Source: Sulfuricurvum sp. (GTDB lineage Bacteria > Campylobacterota > Campylobacteria > Campylobacterales > Sulfurimonadaceae). From it: a stretch of DNA of 64,000 nucleotides. Below, piece after piece: positions 50,066-61,812 of the stretch. Location of the stretch: NCBI GenBank assembly GCA_028710885.1, contig JAQTTG010000007.1:1-64000 (forward strand), given 5' to 3'. The position numbers and the translations under genes were made by a program. The notes below the pieces were generated by a model, which did no database searches, had not been told where the DNA came from, and saw only the letters and a program-made list of their open reading frames with translations. Numbering within the stretch: the stretch's first letter is position 1; every line of letters begins with the position of its first letter.

Positions 50066-50076
50066 TATAATTTATT

Positions 50077-50583
50077 TTATACGCTACTTTTTCTTCTAGC
50101 ATTTTGATTTACTTCGAGTTTAACTCTTTGAGCATGAGTAATTGCTACTGCCATCGCATCAGTAATATCGAGAGGTTTGATCTCTTTTGTTATCCCTAAA
50201 ATCTGTTTTACCATAAAAGCAACCTGTTCTTTTGCCGCTTTGGCTTTTCCGGTTAATGCTTTTTTGACTTGTAAAGGTGTGTATTCAGCAAACATCCCAT
50301 ATTCTTGCAAGAGTTTAAGAGTGATAGCTCCTCGAAATTGAGCGAGCTTTAAAACAGTTTTAGGATTATGTGCGTAAAAAATGTCTTCCATTGCTACTTC
50401 GTCTATAGTGTGTATGTGAAACAATTGTTCAATTGCCTCCGCCACTTGAGGAATTTGATATTGAAGTGCTTCAGCTTTAATTTTTATAAGTCCAGCTTCA
50501 ATAAGTCGTATTTTTTGCCCTTCTATAGATACGATTGCATATCCGCAGTTACGCGTCCCCGGATCAATCCCCAAAATATTCAT
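50077..50583 (-). CDS. ruvC: Holliday junction endonuclease RuvC
   Basis: The 168-residue resolvase starts [18 protein letters not shown], with the catalytic Asp in GIDPG, the acidic VAMEDIFYA and the C-terminal [13 protein letters not shown] with two more carboxylates. Full length. GGAA before the ATG. It diverges from dnaA across the 108-base box cluster, so this gap probably holds promoters for both. Confidence 0.95.
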   Translation of the reverse strand: MNILGIDPGTRNCGYAIVSIEGQKIRLIEAGLIKIKAEALQYQIPQVAEAIEQLFHIHTIDEVAMEDIFYAHNPKTVLKLAQFRGAITLKLLQEYGMFAEYTPLQVKKALTGKAKAAKEQVAFMVKQILGITKEIKPLDITDAMAVAITHAQRVKLEVNQNARRKSSV

Positions 50584-50591
50584 AATAATTC

Positions 50592-50678
50592 CTATTCACA
50601 GGGTGAATGAATTTTATTCACCTCATATTTGAGGCTAATTATAGGCAAATATTGCTATTATTCACATCACTATTCACA
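50592..50678. promoter_or_regulatory. DnaA-box cluster between ruvC and dnaA
   Basis: CTATTCACA at 50592-50600, TTATTCACC at 50614-50622, TTATTCACA at 50658-50666 and CTATTCACA at 50670-50678 lie in 87 bases. The last two are 12 bases apart in direct repeat. They could serve the origin and dnaA autoregulation. Confidence 0.65.
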
Positions 50679-50691
50679 GGTAAGGTAAAAG

Positions 50692-52017
50692 ATGAATTCG
50701 ATTGGTAAACAAGTTTTAAGTGCACTTAAAAGTGAGATCAGTGAAATAGACTATCAACGCTATATCAAGCAATTAACATTTAATGATGTCGAGTCAAAAA
50801 GCAATTTAGCAATTTTTAATGCTCCAAATCCACTTATTGCCAATTGGATACGTACAAAATTTTCTGAAAAGATGGCTCACCTTTTTGAAATTAAAACAGG
50901 AATAAAACCAACCATATCCATAATCGTTCAATCAGGAAAAAATATACCTTCATCTCCTGCAGTAATTGCTGCACCAGTTGAACGCGCTAGTGGCTCATTA
51001 CTCAATCCCTCTTATACTTTTCAAAATTTTGTTGTCGGTGGATCCAATAATTTTGCTTTTATAGCTGCAAAAAATGTAAGTGAAAAACCGGGTGTTGTTT
51101 ATAATCCTCTTTTTATATATGGTGGAGTTGGATTAGGAAAAACCCATTTAATGCAATCTGTTGGAAATGTCATGCTCGCACAGGGGAAAACTGTAATTTA
51201 TACTTCTGTGGAACAATTTTTAAATGATTTTTCCCGTCATCTTAGCAATCGAACCATGGATCGATTCAAAGATAAATATCGCAAATGTGATCTCCTCCTT
51301 ATTGATGATATCCAATTTCTAAGTGGGAAAAATCAAATTCAAGAAGAATTTTTTCATACATTTGAAGCGCTCCGAAATGAAAATAAACAAATTATTATTA
51401 CCTCAGATAAACATCCTAAAAAAATCGGTGGTCTTGAAGAACGATTAAAGAGTCGCTTTGAATGGGGACTCGTAGCTGATATTCAACCACCTGAATTAGA
51501 AACAAAAATTGAAATTATCAAGAAAAAATGTGAAATCAATCGCGTTAAACTTGATCGTGAAGTAATTAATTACGTAGCTACAATTATCGAAAATAATACA
51601 AGAGAAATTGAAGGGATTTTATCCAAACTCAATGCTTATTCACAACTCATGGGAGTTGACATAACCATCGAATTTACCCGAAATGTATTAAAAGAACAAA
51701 TGGCCGAAAAACGAAGCAATATTACAACCGATTTGATTATGGACACTGTTGCAAAAGAATTAAATGTTAAATCAAGCGAAATTCGTTCTAAAAGTCGTAA
51801 CAGTAATATCGTCTATGCCCGTCGTATTGCAATTTATCTTTCACGATCTCTTACACCAAATTCTATGCCTCAATTGGCACAATATTTTGGAATGAAAGAT
51901 CATACGGCTGTCAGTCACACTATGAAAAAAATACAAGAGCTTATGAAAAATGATGAAGATTTTAGAATCAAGGTAGAAGAGCTTTCCAATAAAGTTTCCA
52001 TGGTTACTTCCGAATAA
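50692..52017 (+). CDS. dnaA: Chromosomal replication initiator DnaA
   Basis: The 441-residue protein has domain I (1-80), a short linker, an AAA+ domain with Walker A GGVGLGKTHL (144-153) and Walker B LLLIDDIQFLSG, and the DNA-binding helix-turn-helix with signature MKDHTAVSHTMKKIQ. AGGTAAGGTAAAAG precedes the ATG. It marks the origin region, followed by dnaN and gyrB. Confidence 0.98.
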   Translation: MNSIGKQVLSALKSEISEIDYQRYIKQLTFNDVESKSNLAIFNAPNPLIANWIRTKFSEKMAHLFEIKTGIKPTISIIVQSGKNIPSSPAVIAAPVERASGSLLNPSYTFQNFVVGGSNNFAFIAAKNVSEKPGVVYNPLFIYGGVGLGKTHLMQSVGNVMLAQGKTVIYTSVEQFLNDFSRHLSNRTMDRFKDKYRKCDLLLIDDIQFLSGKNQIQEEFFHTFEALRNENKQIIITSDKHPKKIGGLEERLKSRFEWGLVADIQPPELETKIEIIKKKCEINRVKLDREVINYVATIIENNTREIEGILSKLNAYSQLMGVDITIEFTRNVLKEQMAEKRSNITTDLIMDTVAKELNVKSSEIRSKSRNSNIVYARRIAIYLSRSLTPNSMPQLAQYFGMKDHTAVSHTMKKIQELMKNDEDFRIKVEELSNKVSMVTSE

Positions 52018-52060
52018 CATTTCTAATTGTAAAGCCGTTTTAAAAAAGATATAATTCGGA

Positions 52061-52153
52061 GTAAGTGAATAGATGTGAATGAAAGTAATTTAATTCATCA
52101 CATCATTTTATCAAGAAAAATAGGCGTTTGTGGAGTGTTTTCACACATTCACA
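52061..52153. promoter_or_regulatory. Weaker DnaA-box group downstream of dnaA
   Basis: The 190-base gap between dnaA and dnaN holds ATGTGAATG at 52073-52081 and ACATTCACA at 52145-52153, both one or two mismatches from TTATTCACA. GTGAATAG occurs at 52065-52072 and TTCACACATTCACA at 52140-52153. It may be a second origin half, a dnaN promoter region, or both. The AGGAG before dnaN is at 52198-52202. Confidence 0.4.
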
Positions 52154-52207
52154 CCCCCTTATTACTATCTACTACAATTGATAATAAAAATATAAAAGGA
52201 GTTTTTC

Positions 52208-53275
52208 ATGAAAATTACCGTTGACAAGTCGGTTTTAGAAAACATTTTACTTCACCTCCAACCTTTCTTGGAAAAAAAAGATACATCCCAAATTACTTCA
52301 CATGTTTTACTTACAACAGATGGAAGAACTCTTTATGTAAAAGCAACTGATTATGAAATAGGACTTGTCATTCAAACTAATTCTGTAAATGTTGAAGAAC
52401 CAGGTTCACTTACTGCAAACGGTAAAAAATTATTGGACATCATCCGTATATTAAAAGATGAAGAAATAGAATTAGATCTGCAAAAAGATACTCTTCATAT
52501 TCGTCAAAAACGTTCAAACTTTAAATTACCAACTTATAAAAGTTCTGAATTTCCTTCATTTCCAACAACTGAAGGAAAACCAAACATCGCTATTAATTCC
52601 CATCTTTTAATTGAATCATTGAAAAAAATTACCCCTGCAACAGATACCAATAATCCAAAATTTGAACTTAACGGTGCATTAATCGATATAAAAGCCAATC
52701 AAATTAATTTTGTTTCTACTGATACCAGACGTTTAGCATTAGTTCATATCGATAGTCAAAATGATGCTGAACTTTCAATCATTGTTCCTAAAAAAGCAAT
52801 TATTGAAATACAAAAATTATTTTCAGATAACATTGAAATTTACTATGACAATACGCATCTAATTATTAAATCACAAGATACACTTTTTTACACAAAACTA
52901 ATTAATGGAAAATTTCCTGATTACAGCCGAATTATCCCTAGAGAAACCCAACGTACTATAATCCTCCCCAAAAGTGCTATAGTAACTGCTATCAAGCAGA
53001 TTACAACTATTTCAAATGATCTTAAACTTACTTTTCAAAGTGATGCAATTTTATTTGAAAGTTTAAGTGATGATAATATCGAAGCTAAAACTGCTGTTGA
53101 AATTGAAAATGGATTTGATAACCCATTTATTTTAGCAATTAACAGTCGCTACATCTTGGATTTTTTATCCCAAGTCAATAGTACTGAATTTACTCTCGAA
53201 GCAAATGAATCCAATCAACCTTTTGTTTTAAAAGATCAAAATTTTAAAACTATCGTAATGCCGATCGTTATCTAA
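52208..53275 (+). CDS. dnaN: DNA polymerase III beta clamp
   Basis: The 355-residue sliding clamp shows the three-fold clamp layout with VYVKATDYEIGL-like LYVKATDYEIG, INFVSTDTRRLALVHID and a C-terminal FVLKDQNFKTIVMPIVI. Full length. AAAAGGAG precedes the ATG. Codon use is more AT-rich than that of the genes before 44 kb, as expected near the origin of this genome. Confidence 0.97.
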   Translation: MKITVDKSVLENILLHLQPFLEKKDTSQITSHVLLTTDGRTLYVKATDYEIGLVIQTNSVNVEEPGSLTANGKKLLDIIRILKDEEIELDLQKDTLHIRQKRSNFKLPTYKSSEFPSFPTTEGKPNIAINSHLLIESLKKITPATDTNNPKFELNGALIDIKANQINFVSTDTRRLALVHIDSQNDAELSIIVPKKAIIEIQKLFSDNIEIYYDNTHLIIKSQDTLFYTKLINGKFPDYSRIIPRETQRTIILPKSAIVTAIKQITTISNDLKLTFQSDAILFESLSDDNIEAKTAVEIENGFDNPFILAINSRYILDFLSQVNSTEFTLEANESNQPFVLKDQNFKTIVMPIVI

Positions 53276-53300
53276 ATATAACACCAAAGAAATTTATCCC

Positions 53301-53343
53301 TTTGGCTACGCTAACGCTATGTTTCCTTCGGCAGAAAGCCCGT
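53301..53343. repeat. Structured intergenic element, copy 3
   Basis: TTGGCTACGCTAACGCTATG begins at 53302 and is nearly identical to the start of the element at 21140. It continues to a CTTCGG tetraloop with TTTC/GAAA stem and an outer GGCT...AGCC pairing (53304-53340). It sits between dnaN and gyrB, upstream of the gyrB promoter-like TAAAAT at about 53416. Confidence 0.6.
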
Positions 53344-53431
53344 GTGCGGTTTACTGCACTTGTTATATATTTCCGCAAACTTTATGATAAAACCTTCTTT
53401 TTAGTTTAACTTCGCTAAAATAAAGCATTAA

Positions 53432-55771
<2,340 letters not shown>

Positions 55772-55887
55772 ATAAATAGTATGTGTAATTTTATAAATGA
55801 GGTTTACTCTACGCAGGTATTTTGTCGAAGAATACTTAGCAATATCGCAGTTGTTCGGGGTTTTACTCCGATAGCGTATTAATTCAC

Positions 55888-57279
55888 ATGACCTATACTG
55901 AAGAAAAAGAGCGTTCTTATCGTTTTGTATTAGCATTGCGGATGGGATTGCCTATTTTTTTTCTTAGTACTATTACAGTCTTTGCACTTTTAACGCAAGA
56001 TTACACCACATATTCTTCTTTAATCGTATTATCCATCGCTTTATTGGGGATAATGATTTATTTTATTTTTTATTTAATTTATCAAAGCACTCGAGAAAAT
56101 ATTACCGATACAATCACTCATACATTTACAGTAGATTATTTTTTCAAATTATTAAAGAAATCACTCTCTAAAAAAACACAAACGATTGTATTAATCAGTA
56201 TTGAAAATTTACGCTCTATTAATGAACATTATGGAATTAAAAATGGGGATCATGCATTACACAGTACAGCATTAAAAATAGATCATTTTTTTCAGGATAA
56301 AAAAATAGAGAAACTCCCCATGTGTCGATATAAGGGTGGAGATATTATTCTTTTTTTACCCGGAGAAAAAGAAGAGTATATTGCATTAATCGAATTGTTA
56401 ATGGGTAAATATCAAAATCATGTGGAGAATGATATAGAGATAAGACTGGAACATTCTTTACTCGATTCACGTCTTTCGGATAATGTTGAATTATTGATAA
56501 GTCGTTTGTATGAATTGCATAATGATCGAATAAATAATGAAAAAGAGGAATTTTATTCAATAACCGAATTGGAAAATGAAATTATAAATGCATTGGAAAA
56601 AGAACATTTTTCAATAGGATTTTGGCCAATTTGCTGTGATGAATTTCCAATATTTGATACTACGGTTAAGTTACTCGATTCAGGAGAACGTTTTATCCAT
56701 CAAAGCCGTTATGTACCAGTTCTTAACCGACTCAATAAAATGCGGGATTTAGAAAGTAATGTATTGGAAAAAATCGCTGCTTTATGTGATGAAAAAAATC
56801 GAAAGTATGTTATGCAGGTATCTCCCGCAACATTGCGCAATCCCCATTTTTTTGAACATGCGTTGACGCTGTTTGAACGCTATCCGCTCGCTCAAAATAA
56901 AATAATTTTGATTTTCGAAGAAAAAGAATATTATCATCAGCTTGAACGTTTTAGCCATCAAATAGCTTACTATCGCAAATCAGGATATATGGTAGCGTTA
57001 GACCGGTTAGGAGCTTATCAAACGACCCTTTTGTATCTCAAAGAGATAGAGGTTGACTTAGTCCGTTTTGATTCTATTTATACACGGCATATAAAAGAGG
57101 CAGGATATCAAAATATACTTCAGGGATTAAATCTAACAGCCCATTTATGTGGTGCAAAAACATGGATGTCCATGATAGAAGATGAACAGATTGATCAGTT
57201 GGCAAAATCATTAAAAATTAATTATCGACAAGGAAATTATGTGGGTAAAATTTTAACAATAGATGAAGTAAGGAAATAA
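55888..57279 (+). CDS. Degenerate GGDEF-EAL membrane protein
   Basis: The 463-residue protein has two membrane segments (about 11-32 and 38-62), then a GGDEF-like domain reading YKGGDIILFLPG (GGDII instead of GGDEF) and an EAL-like domain. The EAL part lacks the EAL triplet, DDFG reads LDRLGA, and the metal-binding Asn and Lys are replaced (QVSPATL, LVRFD). Both activities are therefore predicted absent, so it may be a c-di-GMP-insensitive scaffold or a partner-binding sensor. It lies between gyrB and queF. Confidence 0.85.
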   Translation: MTYTEEKERSYRFVLALRMGLPIFFLSTITVFALLTQDYTTYSSLIVLSIALLGIMIYFIFYLIYQSTRENITDTITHTFTVDYFFKLLKKSLSKKTQTIVLISIENLRSINEHYGIKNGDHALHSTALKIDHFFQDKKIEKLPMCRYKGGDIILFLPGEKEEYIALIELLMGKYQNHVENDIEIRLEHSLLDSRLSDNVELLISRLYELHNDRINNEKEEFYSITELENEIINALEKEHFSIGFWPICCDEFPIFDTTVKLLDSGERFIHQSRYVPVLNRLNKMRDLESNVLEKIAALCDEKNRKYVMQVSPATLRNPHFFEHALTLFERYPLAQNKIILIFEEKEYYHQLERFSHQIAYYRKSGYMVALDRLGAYQTTLLYLKEIEVDLVRFDSIYTRHIKEAGYQNILQGLNLTAHLCGAKTWMSMIEDEQIDQLAKSLKINYRQGNYVGKILTIDEVRK

Positions 57280-57282
57280 TAG

Positions 57283-57672
57283 ATGAAATACGGAGAACAA
57301 ATCGTAGAGAATTTTGATATCGAAAAAGATTTTGAAATTTGGCCAAATCAACATGAGCGTGATTACGTGATTAAAGTAACTTTGCCGGAATTTACCTGTC
57401 TTTGTCCGCGCAGCGGATATCCCGATTTTGCAACGATTTATGTCGAATATACGCCGGATAAATGGGTAGCTGAGCTCAAAGCTATCAAACTGTACATTAA
57501 TTCGTTCAGAAACCGCCATATTTCGCATGAAAACAGTGCAAATGAGATCTATAGTGTATTTGAGCAAAAGATTGCTCCTAAGCGCTTAAAAGTGGTTGCA
57601 GATTACTATCCTCGAGGAAACGTTCATACGGTAGTAGAAATTGATAGTGAAAAGATGGTGAAAGAAAAATAA
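57283..57672 (+). CDS. queF: 7-cyano-7-deazaguanine (preQ0) reductase QueF
   Basis: The 129-residue enzyme is the short, unimodular (YkvM-like) class. The catalytic Cys is in FTCLCPRSGYPDF, with ELKAIKLYINSFRNRHISHE for substrate and NADPH. It reduces preQ0 to preQ1 for queuosine. It follows the GGDEF-EAL gene by three bases, so the two may be co-transcribed. No other queuosine gene is in the window. Confidence 0.95.
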   Translation: MKYGEQIVENFDIEKDFEIWPNQHERDYVIKVTLPEFTCLCPRSGYPDFATIYVEYTPDKWVAELKAIKLYINSFRNRHISHENSANEIYSVFEQKIAPKRLKVVADYYPRGNVHTVVEIDSEKMVKEK

Positions 57673-57679
57673 ATATCTA

Positions 57680-57724
57680 ACCTATAAAGAGGAGAGATCC
57701 TCAAAAAGATTAGAATTTATAGGT
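57680..57724. terminator. Nested inverted repeats between queF and TonB receptor
   Basis: ACCTATAAA at 57680-57688 and TTTATAGGT at 57716-57724 form a 9-base-pair outer stem. An inner hairpin GAGGA-GAGA-TCCTC lies at 57689-57702. The structure runs into the last codons of the receptor gene. It probably ends both convergent transcripts. Confidence 0.5.
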
Positions 57725-59656
57725 GTAAGTGAGATTTGCACTGCGTCCCCAGTGTTGGGGTATCGTGTTGGTTCCATTTGTATAATTGAGATTAGGTGTA
57801 TAGACATTTTCATCTAAAAGATTATCCAAATACAGAGCAAGCAAAGAGTGATTCGGCTTTCCGAGCCCCCACATTTTAGCAGTATCGATAGATATATTGG
57901 CAGTTAGAAGATTGTAAGCGTCTGCTTTAGGGTTTTGAAACAGCGCACCGTTCGTTTCTGTCAAATCGGTTGATTTGCCGATGTAGCTATTAAAAACGCC
58001 TATTTCCATTCCGTGGATTCCGCTGTAGGTACCTCCCATTTTTGCCATGATATTCGGAGCGAATGTGCTGTCTTTTACCCCAGAGTTTGTTTTATTTTTT
58101 TGATAGCTTAAATTACCTAAAACACTGAATTCTTCATCTACTTCCATTCGTCCTTCAATCTCTACCCCTTGAAAGCGAACATATCCCTGATTCTCAAACG
58201 TTGACCGGGTCGGTGAAGAGAGAGGAATCGGTACCCTGACAATTAAGTTTTCCATCATAGAATCGTACAAAGCGACCGATAAATAGTACTTTTGGGTTTG
58301 GTAAATGAGTTGCGCATCGTATGTTGCCACTTTTTCGGGATCCAACGAAGCATTTCCAAGGAGTGTCGGAGCATTGATTTTTGCTTCTTGGAGATTCGGT
58401 GAGCGGTATGCTTCGCTGTAGAGGAGTTTAAGCCACCAATTATCCCCAAATCCCTGAATAAATCCGGCACGGGAAGATAGATTGGTTTGGGTATCTTCGG
58501 GTTTGTTTAATTGAATTCCGGCGATAATTTTTTGTTTCGGAGAAAGCATATAATCGATTTGCGTATAGGCGCTTTTATTATTCATCGTAGAATACGGGAA
58601 GCCTGTTGTAAACTCTGTTTCGTAATTGGATGTATTGGCACCGAAGAGGAGATTAAAATCAGAAGCGACGTTGCCACGTACGATTACTTCTGTCATATCG
58701 TAGCGATCTTTGTAGTGGTTGCGCGCACCCGTTCCGTTGATTTGCCAATCGAATTCGCCCAAATTGACGGTGTAGTTGAGTGATACATCCCATCCGCTTG
58801 TAATATCGTAGAGATATCCGATATCAACATACTTTCTTTTCTTTTTCATCGGAGATGAAGGGAGAGCAAATGTTGAACCGCCGCTGTCGGCGTTGTTATT
58901 CATCACCATGGCATTAAGGGTGAACCCCTTGTATTTACCGTTAAGCACCAAATTATCGCTGTTTTCACCGGTATCATACGTTCCTACCGCGTTACTTTTG
59001 TCATGGACTCCCTCAACACTGTCTCCATTGGCACGGATAGCGTTGAGACCAATGTTCAAACTGTAATCAGTCCCTCCGATCAGGGTTGAAAGCTCAAGCT
59101 GGCGGCGATCAAAGCTTCCTCCACTCACATCTACTCGGGTCTCGTTGATGGATTTCTGGGCATCTTTGGTGATAATATTAATAACACCTGCCATTGCATT
59201 CGTACCGTAAATAACCGATCCCGGCCCCCGTATTACTTCGATATGATCGATTATAGTCAACGGAAAACCGAGATAGATATCGAAGTTGAAGCCACCGTCG
59301 GTTCCGTCATGGATCGGACGACCGTTGAGAAGCACTACGACCGATCCGTCCTGATGAGCACCGTTCATTGCTCTGATGGAGGTTTTGTTGTGAGGGCGTT
59401 GGTGGGAGCTGAGTACCTGCATACCGACAAGCCGGTCGATGACATCGCGTAAATGCCTGGCTCCGTATTGTTGAATTTCTTGTGAAGTCACAATCGTAAT
59501 GACTCCAGATGCCAGTTGTTGGCTTTCGTCGCGTCGTGAAGTACTGGTAACTTGTATATTAAGGAGGTCTTCGAGAGTAAGAGGGGCTAATTCATTTTGT
59601 TCATCAGCCTTTAGCAATGAGCAAGAAAGCGCTGCAGCTAAAAAAAACTTTTTCAT
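57710..59656 (-). CDS. TonB-dependent outer-membrane receptor
   Basis: The 648-residue protein has a signal peptide (KKFFLAAALSCSLLKA), then LTLEDLLNIQVTSTSRRDES, a plug domain (QEIQQYGARHLRDVIDRL, VIRGPGSVIYGTNAMAG) and a beta-barrel ending in aromatic LTYTYKF. I see no classic TonB box, so the coupling segment is unusual or hidden near residue 20-30. Ligand unknown. It is the last gene of a minus-strand block with a histidine kinase, a YfiR protein and a response regulator. AAAAAGGG precedes the ATG. Confidence 0.9.
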   Translation of the reverse strand: MKKFFLAAALSCSLLKADEQNELAPLTLEDLLNIQVTSTSRRDESQQLASGVITIVTSQEIQQYGARHLRDVIDRLVGMQVLSSHQRPHNKTSIRAMNGAHQDGSVVVLLNGRPIHDGTDGGFNFDIYLGFPLTIIDHIEVIRGPGSVIYGTNAMAGVINIITKDAQKSINETRVDVSGGSFDRRQLELSTLIGGTDYSLNIGLNAIRANGDSVEGVHDKSNAVGTYDTGENSDNLVLNGKYKGFTLNAMVMNNNADSGGSTFALPSSPMKKKRKYVDIGYLYDITSGWDVSLNYTVNLGEFDWQINGTGARNHYKDRYDMTEVIVRGNVASDFNLLFGANTSNYETEFTTGFPYSTMNNKSAYTQIDYMLSPKQKIIAGIQLNKPEDTQTNLSSRAGFIQGFGDNWWLKLLYSEAYRSPNLQEAKINAPTLLGNASLDPEKVATYDAQLIYQTQKYYLSVALYDSMMENLIVRVPIPLSSPTRSTFENQGYVRFQGVEIEGRMEVDEEFSVLGNLSYQKNKTNSGVKDSTFAPNIMAKMGGTYSGIHGMEIGVFNSYIGKSTDLTETNGALFQNPKADAYNLLTANISIDTAKMWGLGKPNHSLLALYLDNLLDENVYTPNLNYTNGTNTIPQHWGRSANLTYTYKF

Positions 59657-59734
59657 AACAACCCTTTTTCATAAACTTATCTAATAATAACATTCATCTC
59701 TTAAAATTTATTAGGTGCGTGAAAAATTATTATA

Positions 59735-61279
59735 TTAAGGCAGCGTAAGAGGAAGTAAAGCGGTAAATTTTGTTCCGTTATACGGTTCGGAACTAAGAGT
59801 AATCGTTCCCAGAAGCTTTTGAGTAATAAGATTGTAGACGATGTTAAGCCCCAATCCTGTTCCTCCGGCATTTCGTTTGGTGGTTGTGAAAGGCTCAAAC
59901 GCGCTCTTTTTGATTTTTTCATCCATGCCAATACCATTATCGATATAGGTTAAAGTAAGATGATTTTCATCTGTTGTGAAGCGGATGGTGATGGTTGCAT
60001 TGGATGTGGATTCGTTAAAAGCATGCAGCAACGAGTTTTGGATAAAATTGCTGATAATCTGCGCATATACACCGGGATACGATTTGATAATAAGATCATG
60101 ATCTCCTTCGAGATTGACGGTTACCGGTATTTTTTTAAGTTTGTTATGGAACGTGAGAAGTATCTCTTCAAGGTATTCATACAGTTTGAATTCCTGTTTG
60201 TCTTCGACACTTTGATCAACAGAAATACGTTTGAAACTGCGAATGAGATTGGCGGCTTGATTGACACTTTTAAGGAGAAGGTGAGCAGTTTCGTTTAATA
60301 TCTGGAGTTTTTGTTCCATAATCGATTTTTTAAGCGTTCCCTCTTGCATCTGGCGGAGGAGTTGCAGTGTTTCTCTTTCAATAATAGATCCTCCGGTAAT
60401 AGCATTGCCTAGAGGGGTGTTTACTTCATGGGCAACACCGCTGACAAGATTTCCAAGCGCCGCCATTTTTTCGGATTCAACCAGCTGAAGTTGGGTTTTT
60501 TTCAATGTTTCAAGCGAGTCTTGAAGTTCCTGAGTTCGTGATTCTACACGTGATTCCAAATGGGTTGTCAATGATTCGGTATCGCTTAAGAGGTGGTTGA
60601 ATGCATCATAGAGATAAGCAATTTCATCGTCTTTATCATGGCTAACACGAATTGAATAGTTGCTTTTTTCAGCAATTTCCTGAGCTGCTTCGGTAAGTGT
60701 AAGAATCGGCTGTAGAATTTTTTTGCTTAACATACGTGAAATCATATAAACAAAAAGGAGCAAACCAAAGGAAAACAGAGTAACCATTTTCAGCAGTTCT
60801 TTAACGAAAGAGGTAATGCTATCCGTTTTTTTCTCGATATAGAGGTAGCCTAAAAGCTGATTGTTTTGTTTAATTTCGAGGGTTGTTTTTACCCTTCCCG
60901 TTTCCCATGGTAACCAACCGGAATTTTCAAAACGTGTTCCTAGTGGGAAGATGGTGTTGGGAACAGGTTGCCGGTTTGGATTAAAAGTGACTATAGAACT
61001 TTTATCTGAATTATAAACAATAGCTAAAATAACATTAGGATTTTCGTGGAGCCTGCGCATGTTGGTATTGATTCCCTGCACGTCAAAAAAGGCCAAAGGA
61101 GCCGTTACAAAATCGACGACCAGATCAGCTTGCAGTTGGCTTTCATGAAGATACGCCTGTTTTTCATGATTGATACTGTACCACGCTTGGAAGAGCGTAA
61201 CAAAAATGATGATAACAAGGCTTGTTGTGACCAGTGAGAGAACCATTTGTGAGGTAATGGAGTGTTTATTTATCCTCAT
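59735..61279 (-). CDS. Sensor histidine kinase with HAMP domain
   Basis: The 514-residue protein has TM1 (about 11-32), a periplasmic domain (33-162), TM2 (about 163-183), HAMP (about 184-237), a coiled coil, a HisKA domain with phospho-His in GVAHEVNTPLGN (H284) and an HATPase domain with QNSLLHAF, YIDNGIGMDEK and GGTGLGLNIVYN. All nucleotide boxes are intact. No receiver domain is fused. It overlaps the yfiR-like gene by 4 bases; its likely partner is the response regulator two genes upstream. Periplasmic signal unknown. Confidence 0.93.
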   Translation of the reverse strand: MRINKHSITSQMVLSLVTTSLVIIIFVTLFQAWYSINHEKQAYLHESQLQADLVVDFVTAPLAFFDVQGINTNMRRLHENPNVILAIVYNSDKSSIVTFNPNRQPVPNTIFPLGTRFENSGWLPWETGRVKTTLEIKQNNQLLGYLYIEKKTDSITSFVKELLKMVTLFSFGLLLFVYMISRMLSKKILQPILTLTEAAQEIAEKSNYSIRVSHDKDDEIAYLYDAFNHLLSDTESLTTHLESRVESRTQELQDSLETLKKTQLQLVESEKMAALGNLVSGVAHEVNTPLGNAITGGSIIERETLQLLRQMQEGTLKKSIMEQKLQILNETAHLLLKSVNQAANLIRSFKRISVDQSVEDKQEFKLYEYLEEILLTFHNKLKKIPVTVNLEGDHDLIIKSYPGVYAQIISNFIQNSLLHAFNESTSNATITIRFTTDENHLTLTYIDNGIGMDEKIKKSAFEPFTTTKRNAGGTGLGLNIVYNLITQKLLGTITLSSEPYNGTKFTALLPLTLP

Positions 61280-61812
61280 TTCATCCCCCCTGTCGGATCT
61301 ATAACAGTAGCAAAATTGAGAAGTTTGTAGCTGACATTCAAATTGGCGTTTTCAAGATTGCGTTGATTGATAACAAACCGAAAGGTATTGTTTTGCAGAT
61401 AAAATCCGATCATTGCACCGCGCTTTGCATCATCATTGTCGTCGCTAATTATCAAAACATTATTTTTTCGCAATGTAGTAAGCTGTGCTTCATTTTGTTG
61501 AGGTTTAGAACCTCGGAAATAGACGATGTGACATTTTTGCATCTCATCGGAAGAGTCTCCGGCATGGAGAGTAATAACTTTGAGAGGGTGGTTGTTAAAG
61601 GGGCGGGTTGAGTAGCTTTTTTGAAGAGTTTGGGCAAAAATGTCGTCATCGTAGACGCAAATATTGTAGATATCAATCGGTTTTGGCCACCGAATAAACA
61701 TCGTAAATCGTTCTAAATAGGCGACTTTAATGCTCTCTTCCGAAACGGCAAACAGCGAAACGGTGCAAAAAAGGTAAAAAATAGCTATGGAAAAATTTTT
61801 TATGGATTTCAT
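61276..61812 (-). CDS. YfiR-family periplasmic protein
   Basis: The 178-residue protein has a signal peptide (FSIAIFYLFCTVSLFA) and the YfiR/DUF4154 pattern: KVAYLERFTMFIRWP near the start and GAMIGFYLQNNTFRFVINQRN near the end. In Pseudomonas YfiR is a periplasmic repressor of a diguanylate cyclase (YfiN). Here it overlaps the histidine kinase and the response regulator by 4 bases on each side, so it more likely modulates the kinase's periplasmic domain. It lies in the periplasm between the receptor and the kinase. Confidence 0.88.
   Translation of the reverse strand: MKSIKNFSIAIFYLFCTVSLFAVSEESIKVAYLERFTMFIRWPKPIDIYNICVYDDDIFAQTLQKSYSTRPFNNHPLKVITLHAGDSSDEMQKCHIVYFRGSKPQQNEAQLTTLRKNNVLIISDDNDDAKRGAMIGFYLQNNTFRFVINQRNLENANLNVSYKLLNFATVIDPTGGMK

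Larger units (their letters stand above)
49553..50076. other. Non-coding AT-rich region next to ruvC, probable origin part
   Basis: I see no gene in these 524 bases. The region is very AT-rich (for example 49800-49860 and 49900-49990), which suits a DNA-unwinding element. It contains DnaA boxes TGTGAATAA at 49689-49697 and TTATTCACA at 49869-49877, and a one-mismatch box TGTGAATAT at 49890-49898. It also has the inverted repeat ACTGAA (49777) with TTCAGT (49793), and a hairpin near 50040. With the box clusters by dnaA, this looks like part of a split chromosomal origin. Confidence 0.55.
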
